From Pagrus major (taxonomy: Eukaryota > Chordata > Actinopteri > Spariformes > Sparidae), in the NCBI RefSeq assembly GCF_040436345.1, contig NC_133235.1:23770660-23834659 (forward strand): 64,000 nucleotides of DNA, read 5' to 3'. Positions 23,234 through 41,000 of the stretch are shown one piece after another (the first letter of the stretch is position 1; each line of letters opens with the position of its first letter). Both the position numbers and the translations under genes were made by a program. The notes under the pieces are model-generated. The model saw only the letters and a program-made list of their open reading frames with translations, had not been told where the DNA came from and ran no database searches.

Positions 23234-25676
23234 ATGGATCTAACCGAACAGGTAAACACCGTGTTTTTTTATTCAGTTTAGTGCAGGCTGACAGGGCAGA
23301 ACTGGGGTTTATGGCATTAGCTGAAAAACTACAAGATGCCAGTTTAAGCAACGCTATGTTAGCTAACATGAGTTAACTTTGCTAGCTAGCATGCCACCGC
23401 GAAAAGATGTTCTTAGCACTAGTGTCTGTTATTTGTAGCTGTAGTGTCAAAAAGTATCTATCTTCATTTTAAACCAAACTTAAAACGCGTATTATAAAAT
23501 ATTATAAATATAAATACATGTATTATAACGAGGCCCACTCGTGTGTGGCGGTCACGTCATGTGTCAGTCACCGTAGCCAGCTGGCTAGAACATACCAGAA
23601 CATCTGGGCAGTGTGTAACTAACATTAGCGCTCATTATGTGTAATCATGGCATAGAGATGTAAGTCGGGAGATTTTATGTAATGTACGGCTTAAATTGAA
23701 GACAGTGGGGGCCCGAGGATGTATTGACTAACTAAGCATAGCGTCCAAGGTCCAATTTAGCTGTAACGTTATGTTGACATCCTATGACAAGCAAAGATCT
23801 CCGGTCACCTACCAGGGTGAAGTTGGTTTTAGGTTGGATATTGGACAGACATTCACTCCGGAGACACCCAGCAGTGTCTTTTACTCAGTTTCAGCCAGTG
23901 TTGGCAGCAGGAGGACGGTTAGCTCGCCTCCCAGAACCTCAAAAATATCTTTATAATACAATGGCTTTTTTTCAATAGCTTCCATGTCATGTGACCCAGT
24001 GACAAACAGACATGGGTGAAAACACGAGCTTCTTGGCGGTGTCAGTAAATTCAGGGATGTGCATTTCTCCACAGTCTAATTCTTTCCTCAATACAGATCA
24101 ACCAGCTGGAGGCAGATTTGCAGGAGCTGGGCTCCCTCTTGGAGAAGGCAGAGAGGAAAAGAGTGCAGGAGCTGCTGAAGCAGGAGCAAAAGAAGGTGGA
24201 GAAGGAGCTTTCAGTCAAACGCCAACAGAAGCAGCAACAAGCCAGGAGAGAGGCAGACCCGTCTGCTGCCTCTAAAGCAACATACACAGTCAAGATCACC
24301 AACTATGGTATGGTACCATTGTTTAGTAAGACTGCCAGTCATTTGTGAGAGTGCAAAGAAATAAGTATTTGCAAACTGTTCACACTTTTGCCTCTTCTGT
24401 GCAGCTTGGGACGAGTCAGAGAAATTCGTCAAAATTTACCTCACATTGAAGGATGTGCACAAAATTCCATCAGAAAACGTGGAGGTCAACTTTACAGAAG
24501 GGTAAGATGGTAATCAACATACATACATTATATACACAGTGTTTATTATTCATCATGTGAATAACCATACACTTGTATTTGCTCATTCTTTCTTTTGTCT
24601 TTTGTAGGTCCTTCTCTGTGTTAGTAAAGGATCTAGGTGGGAAAAACCATCAGATGACAGTCCTCAACCTGTTGTACCCCATCGATGAAAAGGAGAGTTA
24701 TAAAAAGGTGAATAAAGCCTTTTCATCTGTTAAAGAATTAGTGTTATTAAAGAATTAGTTTGGTACCATTCAGTATCGGTATTGAAATGGTATCCGACCC
24801 TACTTTATGACTTATGTTCTGTTCAACAATTCCTAAATGTTTTTTGAAGATCCAGCAGCATCAAAGAAATCAAGTAGTCCTTTTTCTTTCCAACTGCTGC
24901 ATTGCAGGCTCAGTGTTGACATGCATTTTACCCTTGGTTTCAAAAAGGGTTATATCTGTTGGAAAACAAAGCAGCAGAGTCTTGTTGGCTTTTCGAAAAG
25001 GCCTGTAACCATTTTTTCTCCCTTCAACAGATCAAAACAGACATGGTCTTGGTCATGTGCAAGAAGCAGGCGGCAAAGAAGTGGGAGTGCCTGACAAAGG
25101 TGGAAAAGCTGTCTAAAGAGAAAGAGTAAGTTCAAAGAAATATTGATACATTTTAGTGCAAGTAATTTGAACAAAGCAGTAATTGTCGACAGGTGACAGA
25201 AGACCACTGCATCCTTCAAATAATTGTACAGTTCATATGATGCATATGACTACTACTACTACTAATGATACCAATGTGTTTTAATTAGCTAATAAACAAT
25301 GTTGTGAGCAGCTTTGTTAAAAAAAATCTCTCATCTGGCCACTCACTCCCAATGTGCATTCTCCTGCTAATGTCAGACTGGTGTTTGAAGCGCAGTACCA
25401 CATCTGTATGCCAGGTGTCACTGTATATGCTGCAACCTTGGGTGTATGCATACAGGACGAGAATGAGACTATTCTGATGATGTACGAACTGTTGTCATTT
25501 TGTCCCTCAACAGAAAACCCGCTGCCGATGACAATGCAGACCCCGGCGACGGCCTGATGAACATGCTGAAGAAGATTTACTCAGACGGAGACGACGAGAT
25601 GAAGAGAACCATCAACAAAGCCTGGTCAGAGTCCCAAGAGAAGAAAATCCGAGGAGACGGCATGATGGACTTCTGA
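23234..25676 (+). CDS. cacybp: Calcyclin-binding protein / Siah-1-interacting protein
   Basis: Six exons, 23234-23251, 24097-24307, 24405-24501, 24608-24707, 25031-25125 and 25514-25676, give 227 aa; human is 228. The first exon encodes only MDLTEQ. Residues about 7-70 form a charged helical N-terminus ([16 protein letters not shown], then KKVEKEL and a QQKQQQ stretch) that in the family dimerises and contacts Siah-1. A CS (p23/alpha-crystallin-like) domain follows from [20 protein letters not shown] (near 68) to about 165. The acidic SGS region includes [20 protein letters not shown] and the C-terminal MMDF. The protein bridges Siah-1 to Skp1 in beta-catenin turnover and binds S100 proteins. 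All junctions are in frame. Confidence 0.96.
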
Positions 25677-25726
25677 AATGCACTCACTGCTCTTCAACAG
25701 CAGGACGCAGCTGACATGACTTGAAT

Positions 25727-25857
25727 ATTAAATGTTGTGGGTTGAAACTACCAATATATATATAAATCATCATAAATAAGATGTAGGGATTAATGTCTAA
25801 GCCCCTCATTCTGGCCCTGGTATTCTGAGAGACATAATACATAAACCTCTCAATAAA
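25727..25857 (+). terminator. cacybp: Poly(A) signals of cacybp
   Basis: A variant ATTAAA at 25727-25732 and a canonical AATAAA at 25852-25857 lie 50 and 175 bases after the stop codon. The canonical one is the likelier main site; use of both would give two short 3'UTRs. Confidence 0.6.
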
Positions 25858-25897
25858 TTGCACAGAAAAAATGCCTGCTCAAACATAAGTGTGCTGT

Positions 25898-25912
25898 CCA
25901 GCAGATGGCAAC
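25898..25912 (+). promoter_or_regulatory. CTCF-like motif after cacybp
   Basis: CCAGCAGATGGCAAC matches 14 of 15 positions of CCASYAGRKGGCRSY, just beyond the cacybp poly(A) signal. The evidence is the motif only. Confidence 0.35.
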
Positions 25913-26189
25913 CTTAACACGGCAAAAAAAAAACTTTTTTGCCACTTTTATTTTGTCTTGAAAACCTAGATTTAATGGGTTAAAGGACCACAGTGCAGTT
26001 GTTTTTCTTGAGATAAATGTCTGTCAGTAGTTCATAGAATAATTTTGGACCAGGGTGAATGAAATATAAGAGACTTGTTCTGTACAGTCGCATCTTAATA
26101 TTGTTCTGTGCAGCCAAACTGAGCTGATATTTAAGATGTTTTCAAGTGTACATTTGCCAAAGTCATGCTCATAATCCTTTGATGGATAT

Positions 26190-26427
26190 TAGGCCTGCCA
26201 CAGTAACTACTTTTTGTTGGATGATTTATTGTCAGAAAAATTGATTGCAAGAAATGTTGTCATTTAATGCAATAGATAACATGATAATATTATTGTATAA
26301 TAATGAAGGCACACCCTTTCACAGAGCAGTAAACTTTTAATTCTTAATGTTTAGACATTGGAATTGTTTAAAAACAAGAAATAAGTAACGTCGATAACTC
26401 GGTAACGCAATCATCGTGACAGGCCTA
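26190..26427. mobile_element. hAT-like MITE
   Basis: The left end TAGGCCTGCCACAG and the right end GTGACAGGCCTA are inverted copies (reverse complement of right: TAGGCCTGTCACGATG). The interior has TGATTTATTGTCAGAAAAATTGA and CGATAACTCGG motifs. This fits a fish MITE I recall whose ends read TAGGGCTGTCACGATA. It has no ORF. The hAT assignment is from memory of that family. Confidence 0.65.
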
Positions 26428-27507
26428 ATGGTAATTATCAGCATCTTCTGACATCTTTTCAAGTCCTCGTATCTGCCTCTTTTGTTTCATTCCAAAAGTA
26501 GATATAGCTGCAAAGTCAGCACAACTAATGCATCGACCCAGTGTAATATTGTTTGTTACTGCATGGGTCTGTATTTTACCCGTTCCTGTTGCATAGTGCA
26601 AATCTCTGAAACACATTCTTTGTCATTCCTTAATGTGACGGCATCCGACTATAATCTTTATATACAGCTGCACTATTCAACACTTGTGATTGTCCCTCCA
26701 ACATTTGTTTTAATTACGTTGATTATTTTTACTTTGGTTGTCGTCTTCATCTGACGTGTCTTGTTGCTCGCCCTCAGGTTGTTCATGAAGTTCTCACAAA
26801 TACAGATCTTCAGACTCACTCTTCTTTGCGTCTCGTCTGTGATTTAGACGTCAGAATGTATTTTTATTTAGTGTTGTAACCATTTATCTTTATGACTTGG
26901 CTGGCACCACTAACTACACATATATGGCTTTTAGAGTAGTCACAGAAATGTTGGTGTTGTATTTTCAAGGCAGTGACTACCTAAACTTAATTTTAACCCA
27001 GCACGGCCTATAAAAAGATCACTGCTGTAATAATCAATATAAATGTTTACCCAAACATTACGATACATGGTTATATGAGCAAGATGTTCAGGTAGTATTT
27101 GACAAAAAATATGGATACTGGTTACCTAGGTTACTGTGTGCAGCACAGTTTCTGATGGTTCGTGGCCCCATCTCAGCATATAAAGAAGTAATGTACACGT
27201 AAGTCACCATATACTAATGTTTTGCTATTTCATTCAACATTCATTTGCATTTGTTTAAAATTTTGTCATTACTAAATGCTAAAAGAAAAAAAAGCTTTGA
27301 TCCAAGGCTGCTGAAAATGTCCGGCCCATCTACGTTTCCTGATTTTAAAATCTCGCCCAATTTTATTTGTAACTGAGTCGCCCTGTTCCAGCCTGTGGCA
27401 GCAGGCTTGTGAATAATAAAGACTATAGAAAACTAGGCTAGTGAATTAATGGAGTTTTAAATCATTTAAGTCCTGCAGAGCGAGAGCCTCCGAGCTGCTC
27501 GTTGTGT

Positions 27508-27522
27508 CCACCAGGTGGCAGC
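27508..27522 (+). promoter_or_regulatory. CTCF consensus site between cacybp and plk3
   Basis: CCACCAGGTGGCAGC matches all 15 positions of CCASYAGRKGGCRSY and lies about 1.3 kb before the plk3 TATA box. It has the same orientation as the site upstream of cacybp. Binding is not shown. Confidence 0.5.
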
Positions 27523-28007
27523 TCAGATCAGCAGTTCACCTGGGTTACTCTGGGGATCACACCTTGAATCACACACACACAAGGGGGAACTCTAACTCTA
27601 GATTTTTATTGCACTGAGCTTTTATTTTGAAGAGTGTCTGAAGGTTTCTGGTAGAATAACAAGCTCACTGCTGTCTCTGCAGCTTTGATAAATTAATTAT
27701 AAAGCTCAATGAAATAATTTATGAGTCATATAATTGTTTTGTAAACAGAGAGGAGTCAAATTATATAACCCGCTGTGATATACCCACGATGATCAGGCTG
27801 CATTACTGCTCTGAATATGTTGTGCAGATGACATGTTAGATCTGTTCAGTTGATAGGTTCATTTATTTGCAACACGTGTTTACATTGTAGCCTTTAAGAG
27901 ATGAATGACTGAAGGTGGTAAACTGTAAATCATTACTGGTCCTGGGGAGTGTTGAATGAGCCACAGCAACGTGGCTGCATATCTCATTTGTTGGAGGAGG
28001 TGACACA

Positions 28008-28482
28008 TTAAAGGTGCACTATGCAGTTTTTCATTGGAGGGATTTGTTTACATATGCAGATCCCTCAATTAGTCAAGAAAACATATTTACCACACATGTA
28101 AAGTATGATGTTTTATGTCCCCATGAATCAACATGAAATCATTTTTTAGGCACTGAATGAAACTCACGCTAACTGCTGTTAACTGTAGCTTCCTTTAGCC
28201 AGTGAGCTCAGCTCGCAGTGCAGCTTGTGGTTCGGACTGGCAGCTCGAGGACCTGGGGGGTGCCGGGGCTAGCTGGTTAGCATGCTAACTGCATTAGATT
28301 TCTCCACAACACAAGACACAGACATCATAACTTCAAATCTGCTGTTTCTTCACTTTTTTTAATTTATTTTTTGTAGTGTTTCATATAGATGGACAGATGT
28401 CAATACAGCTGTTTAAAAAAAAATGTTGATAATTTTAATTTTTAATGTTTTTAACTAACATTTGTACATATTGCCCCTTTAA
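28008..28482. mobile_element. TTAA-flanked MITE just upstream of the plk3 promoter
   Basis: TTAA (28008-28011) is followed by AGGTGCACTATGCAG. The other end reads CATATTGCCCCT and then TTAA (28479-28482). The terminal repeats agree as AGGKGCAMTATG. The interior contains the landmark GCTAGCTGGTTAGCATGCTAACTG, shared with the elements at 43.6 and 60.5 kb. There is no transposase ORF. It ends about 0.3 kb before the plk3 TATA box and so may lie within that gene's upstream control region. Confidence 0.7.
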
Positions 28483-28577
28483 TATAGGAGGTACAAGTAA
28501 AAGAAAACGTTTCAAAAAGTTTTTCAAAAAGTTAAAAGTAAAAAAAAAAACTTAAAATGAAGATAAACTAAAAAAAA

Positions 28578-28634
28578 ACCTTCTCTCCTCTCCTCTCTTC
28601 TCCTCTCCTCTCCTCCTCTCCTCCTCTCTCCTCC
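28578..28634. repeat. Pyrimidine tract (TCTCC/TCCTC)n
   Basis: An almost pure CT tract of about 55 bases made of CTCTCCTCT-type units lies about 175 bases upstream of the plk3 TATA box. Mirror-symmetric purine/pyrimidine tracts can form triplex DNA, but here only the composition is observed. Confidence 0.8.
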
Positions 28635-28771
28635 ACATGAGCTTCATCAACGTGAGCTCCACCGGTTCTTTATTTCATGAGCACTTTCATTCATGTTTTT
28701 TCATGATTGTTTTGATTGAGACTGTCTCTGAGCAAATCGTCTGGACTTTCTCCACCAGTGCGCCACCTCCC

Positions 28772-28814
28772 CCCCGCCCCCTTGCTCCGTGACGTCACCC
28801 GCCCGCCTATAAAG
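28772..28814 (+). promoter_or_regulatory. plk3: plk3 core promoter: GC box, CRE and TATA box
   Basis: In order: CCCCGCCCC (28772-28780, Sp1-type GC box), a full palindromic cAMP-response element TGACGTCA (28790-28797), and TATAAAG (28808-28814). A TATA box here predicts transcription starting near 28,838, about 130 bases before the plk3 ATG. A consensus CRE about 10 bases from a TATA box is typical of CREB/ATF-driven immediate-early genes, which agrees with mammalian PLK3 being induced by growth factors and stress. No serum-response (CArG) box was seen in the preceding 300 bases. Confidence 0.75.
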
Positions 28815-28843
28815 TCTTGGAGAGCCGTGCCCAGACACGCCAG

Positions 28844-28897
28844 ATGGATACAGTCGGACGAGGTGGACGCATCAGTACGCAGCAGACAGACTACTGA
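28844..28897 (+). other. Upstream ORF in the plk3 leader (17 codons)
   Basis: An ATG at 28844 opens a frame of 17 codons (MDTVGRGGRISTQQTDY) that stops at 28897, 70 bases before the main ATG. If transcription starts near 28,838 the uORF would be almost at the cap and could be skipped by leaky scanning. A slightly earlier start would make it a real translational control element. Confidence 0.4.
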
Positions 28898-28967
28898 ACA
28901 CACACACACAAGCGAAAAGGGATATATATAACTCTTCACGGACTGATCGTTCACACCGCTGTGCTCA

Positions 28968-35944
<6,977 letters not shown>

Positions 35945-37780
35945 GAGCACAGCTCTGTGCCTCCCAGGCTGCCTGATCGGCAGATGCCTTCGAGGCTACC
36001 TGACTGGTTAACCTCTTTTTTTTTCTTTAGGCAGCCTGACTGGTTGATACAATTTCTCAAGGCCGTGCCTGGAGGAGCCGACACCTGTTCAGTTGCCAGA
36101 TGGAAGGCTGCTCAGAAGAGCTGAGCAAATTTTCCTGTCTGGACTGGTGCTTTGGCAGCGGATTCCTAGTTTGATTGACCTTGATGAATATCAAGCAGTC
36201 AGGAAGTTGCCCAACGCAGCATCTGCCTCAAGGGTTTGTGCCTGTCCAGCTTATGCCTCAAAGGTATCCACCTGGAAGGTATTGATACCTAAAGTAATAG
36301 ACTCCTACCTGGCTTGAAGTGATGGATCCTCACAGGCAGATGCCTGAATGAACACCCAAACTCCCAATCACATCCCCTCACTCATTCAAAACCACCACTT
36401 CTTGACTGGATCTTTTAAAGCCTCCAACCAACCCTTCAGGCTCCACTGACAGCCGATAGCAAAGGCATGGTTTCTCAAAGGTATCTAAACACTAAAATCG
36501 TCCTATTTGCTTGCAACGGAACAAAGGTGAACTTGCAGCTGGAATGCTTTTAGGCTCCGTTTTCCAAAAGTATTTTAGCAGCAAAGTAATTTATGGCGTT
36601 GACTTGCACTGGATCTGTGATCTGACAGCAGAGGTGCTTTGGGAAGACCTGTGGTTTGATTTTAGAGAGAGAGAACCTCCTACCCTCGGTTGGTTTCTGG
36701 CCTCTTTGGACTATGGTGCACACATTCATTTCTTTCCCTCCTTTTTTTTTTTTTGTTTTGGAAGAATTGAGCCAGCTATAGGATCACACTACGATCTTGA
36801 CCTCACATGCACAAATAACATTCCTGGCCTTATTTGACGATGGTGATGCTGAGGTTCAGAGAAAGTCAACGCTGCTTCTGCTCCAACATCACTTTTGTCT
36901 TTTTTTTGTTAGTTATTAGAAACAAAGTTCACAGGCGTGGTACACAGCATATTAAAGGGGCTATGGGAGCAACACAATTTTGCACTTTTTTATTTTTTAT
37001 TTTATAAATTCATCTGGAACGCAAAACCTTTTTACCACCACTTGTTCTATTTTATTTGTTTTTAATTAAATACCAAAAGGCTTTTTTTTTGTTGTTGGTT
37101 TTTAAAATGATTCAGTTTTAAATTCACATACAGTAGGTGAATGTTTGTGTGTGCCAAATATGTGCTGGTTAAACAAAACTGTTGGTTAGAAGATGAGGGT
37201 AGGGAGGGGGGGGATAAAAGTGCCTTTCTGAGGGATGTCTGTATAGTGCAATAACAACCTTTTGTGAATGTCAAGCTGGATACAAACAAGATTCGTGATG
37301 GGTTTTACAGGTGGGATTTACTTTTGTACTTTGAGCGAAGTTTAAAAGTAAGTCCAATAGCACTACACTCTCACTACCTGGTATAAGCTTTTAGAACAAC
37401 TGGTATCATAAATATATATCCCAGTAATATCTATGGAAAAAAAACATTGTACTCTGTTGTACTGTACTGTAATCCTTTATCGGTTTACATTGCTTTCTCA
37501 ACCCAGAGTTGTATCCTAAAAACTGTGACCTGGAATGCAAGTATTACGTGTTTTCAAAAAACCCAACATTGTGAAAGCCATCTGCCAATTGAGAAGAATC
37601 TTTATTTTTTGGCACATAATGTCCTGTTTATTTATTTTTTATTTATACATGTTTTTATTTATTGTTGTTGTAAATGTTACGGTCTTGACACAAGGAAATG
37701 TTCAATTCCGATCACCTTTTGTAATGTAACATATTTGGGGGAAAAATGGGACAAAAATAAAGTTTATTGAAAATGAACTT
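35945..37780 (+). other. plk3: plk3 3'UTR with AU-rich elements
   Basis: From the stop codon to the poly(A) signal AATAAA at 37756-37761 there is no other gene, and a GT-rich stretch (TGTGTGTGTGTG) follows at about 37794, as expected after a cleavage site. This predicts a 3'UTR of about 1.83 kb. Near its end, two UUAUUUAUU nonamers (37628-37636 and 37655-37663) and a further ATTTA (37641) form an AU-rich element of the kind that gives rapid mRNA decay. ORFs of 74 and 108 codons within it (36093-36317, 36511-36837) have no recognisable content. Confidence 0.75.
37756..37761 (+). terminator. plk3: Poly(A) signal of plk3
   Basis: Canonical AATAAA followed about 35 bases later by a GT-rich element. 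No earlier canonical AATAAA was noticed in the 3'UTR, so this is the likely main site. Confidence 0.75.
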
Positions 37781-37865
37781 CATTTGCCATTTGTGTGTGT
37801 GTGTTTTATAGTATTTGGTGCACAATTTTTACTATTTGTTAATTTATTCTTTGGCCTTTTCATGC

Positions 37866-38022
37866 CTTATTGGTGTAGCTCAAGAGTGACAGGACACTGG
37901 GTGAGAAAGGGGGCTGGGTGACATGCAGCACTGGGCCACAGGTTGGATTTGAGCTCTGGGCCGCTGCAGCGAAGACACAGCCTCTGTCATGGCACAGACT
38001 CTACCAACACTGGTGTGCCCCA
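37866..38022 (-). mobile_element. tRNA-derived SINE remnant
   Basis: Read on the minus strand, GTGTTGGTAGAGTCTGTGCC (A-box region, about 38013-37994) is followed by ACAGAGGCTG. GAGCTCAAATCCAACC (decayed B box, 37956-37941) and GTGGCCCAGTGCTGCATGTCA come next. I recall a fish repeat of this order: a tRNA-like head with GGTAGAGCGTGCGCC and a GGTTCGA-type B box, then CTGCATGTCA. The B box has lost its GTTCGA core, so this is an old copy. Confidence 0.6.
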
Positions 38023-41000
38023 TTTTTTATTTATTTTTTTAAACAAGCTAAACCTCAGTTGTGTCATTCACATCTATTGTAAATAGTCTGGCGATGACTT
38101 AAACTATACAGCCAAGTTAAAAATAATAGGGGTGAACATTATGCAGATGACATTCATCTGTTTTTAGAAGACTGACATGACCAACCTCTGGTTTTCCTTG
38201 GCAAAAAATTATACCCATTTTTTTTTTTTTTTTGTTTTGTTTCTACTCCTGTGGATGCCATGGCAAGTAGGTTGACACTGCAAGGAAAGGAAGCATACTA
38301 GATCTATTAAACATTGTATATTAAGTCTACAAAAGAATGGACAAAAAAGTGATGGCGCCAACTCTAAAGGGTAGCCTTGGTTTGCCTGATAAAGTTGTGT
38401 AATTGGTCTATGATTGTTCAGTCTGAGGCTGACTCAGGTGCCAGTGTGGCTCTTGGGCCTGTTTTTCCTCTTGTTCTCAAGCATATTGTGTGGTTGAAAG
38501 CACAACATTACTGAAAATCTATGGTTTATCACATTACTGTAGCAGGCAACAATGCCCAAAGCAACCCCCCACAAAGAATACATATGTTTGAGAGGACTGG
38601 CAGGACAACACTATTGTTTTGAAACTGCAAAAATTAAAATGTATTCACATCCCAATTGTGTACCAGGTTTGTTGGGACCTCATTACATGTAACCTAATGA
38701 ATGTGTACTATGATTGTCAAATTTTGTCACTGTAAAAATGCAGCGACTTGGCGTGCAAGGACGCTTCTATGCATCTTCTATGCCCTCCTCTTGGTGAGGG
38801 TTATCCTAAATCAATTTGCCTTTTTCTTCTCTGAAAAATATGAGAAAAAAACATGCAGGAACCTCATTCGTGGTCTAGGCAACCATTGTCAGCCAGTGTA
38901 ATTAGATTTCATGCGACACAATTGAGTCCTAAACCAGCTATACGGCTTGACACTAGCTGTTCTTTACAAAGAGAAGCTTCTGAACCTTGTTGTTGGTCTG
39001 TAGCCCTGAGCAATAACACCTTGGAATGAATTTCACACTCACAAGAATAACTTCATTAACTAAACAGTGTATGCTATCTAGGGCATATGAATCACTCATG
39101 ACAGTTTTGGTAAAGACATGACAAAAACTAAATAACCTGTCATGTAGGATGAAGTACAGCTTGCGGCTGTCAGTACAGCCTAGTGTGATTTCATTTAGTA
39201 AACAGTGTTACAGGAAACCAACATGTCAAAGTCTTTTCTTGCAAAAATACAATACAGTTATAATATAATGTGATATACATTCCTCATTATGGACATACAT
39301 TATTTTTACGTAGGGGAACCTGGTACACAAGGTCAAAACATTATCATAACTTTTATTTTAAGGTTCAAGGTGATTTATTAGTTATTATACAATATAGGAT
39401 TGCATAACAAAATGGAAGTTTGTAACTCCTTCATGCTACACGAAAATGGAATATAGGCCTATAGTTATTTATATGTGTATATATACAGAAAGATGTAGTG
39501 CATTTTTTACAAGATGGTGATCGTAATATCACATATTTGTAATCAAAGCTCGTCATCTGGGAAACACTGTCCATCCACTTATCTGCGTTTGAGCGCCAAG
39601 CATCAATGACGTAAACACAGAGTCCATCTGACATCATCCTGTGATCTGTGGTGGAGACAGGTCTCTGTAGAGATGCGGACACAACATCCCTGTCTCGTTG
39701 TTTGGCCAGCCCGAGTCCTATTTGTCCATTTTGTGTTCCAGTGACATTAGCCATTAGCAGCCTCAAATCCACGTTGGATTAGCAATACTCTCATCCTGGA
39801 TCTCCTCCCCCCTCCTCCTCCCGAGGGCAGTCCAGCTGGTCAAGTTGGATGGTCAGTGATCATCTCAAAATCCGCTGCTCCCAAAACCCTCTTTCTTCTC
39901 CAGTGCTGATGAAAGTATTTCTGTCATAGGTAAGAATAACAGTGAAAAATACGAGTGTGGTGACATTTGAAGGAGCTGCTGGCTGCTGCCTCTGTATGCA
40001 CCGCCGTTGCCATAGAGACATTCTAATGTAATCATAAAGTAATTATGAAATAAATCATTGTTTTTAGCTAATTGAATGAATTAGTAGATACATACAGTAG
40101 ACAATAGATTATGTGATCAAATGGGTAAAAACAGCCTAGCTATAATGTTTTATATATATTACATATATATCTGCTATTTTTATTGAAAAGTGGAGAGAGA
40201 AAGTAGAAGATCCAGATAAAGACTGTTTTGTTATCAGTCACTGCATACAGTTTCAGCTGAGTGACTCCAGCTTTAGATAAAGAGACAATAGACGTAAAGT
40301 ATGACGTCAGTAACAGATTTGCCTGTGTTTAGACCCGTCAAACTAGTTATATTATCTGTTGAAGAAAGGGGACACAGTCTTTCCTTTACGTTCTCAATAA
40401 TAGTTTTCATAGCTATGGATACCATGACGTGCAGACAGAGGATGAGTGAATATTCAACCATACTATTGACTCAGCTGTGATGGGAAGAAAACTGTTAAAA
40501 ATCTTGAAACGCTGCTCTGTATGTGCTAAAATGAAGGTTCAGTACAGCTTTCTATCACTGGTTTTATTGGCAGGCAGAATTCTGTGGGAGTGTGAAGGCT
40601 GAAATATGCGAAAACAAACACATAAAACATGGAATATCAATATATGGATATGGAGATAGGTGATTTCACACACACAACAAAAATGGACTCATATATGTAT
40701 CAGTAACCAGCAAATGCAACGTTTTTTTGGCAAATGCACACATAAAAATCACACAAACACACACACACACACAGCCTGGCTCCCCGCCACCCTCTCAGCT
40801 GCTGTTATGATGCAGGAGTGTTCTTTTCAACCGTGAACAAAGTCAGGGAGGCGATGCGAGCCAATACAGCCTTGTTAGAGGGCTGTTTTGTGTTGCGCTA
40901 GTGTGTTTGTGTGTATACAAAAGAAAAACGGCCTACAGATAGACAGGACTCACTTGGCAGCTTCTCTGTGAGGCCCCGGAGACGGAGAGAGAGATGGAGA

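Larger units (their letters stand above)
25913..28007. other. Intergenic stretch between cacybp and plk3
   Basis: About 2.1 kb without supported exons. It holds the hAT-like MITE at 26190-26427 and the CTCF consensus at 27508-27522, both listed separately. The remainder is AT-rich single-copy-looking sequence. Confidence 0.55.

Noticed and set aside
35945..36837. ORFs of 74 and 108 codons after the plk3 stop
   Set aside because: They lie in the plk3 3'UTR, overlap poly(T) runs and show no domain.
39431..39772. 113-codon minus-strand ORF (starts MDLRLLMANVTG)
   Set aside because: No recognised domain, no convincing splice partner, and the composition turns into Cys/Tyr/His noise towards its end.
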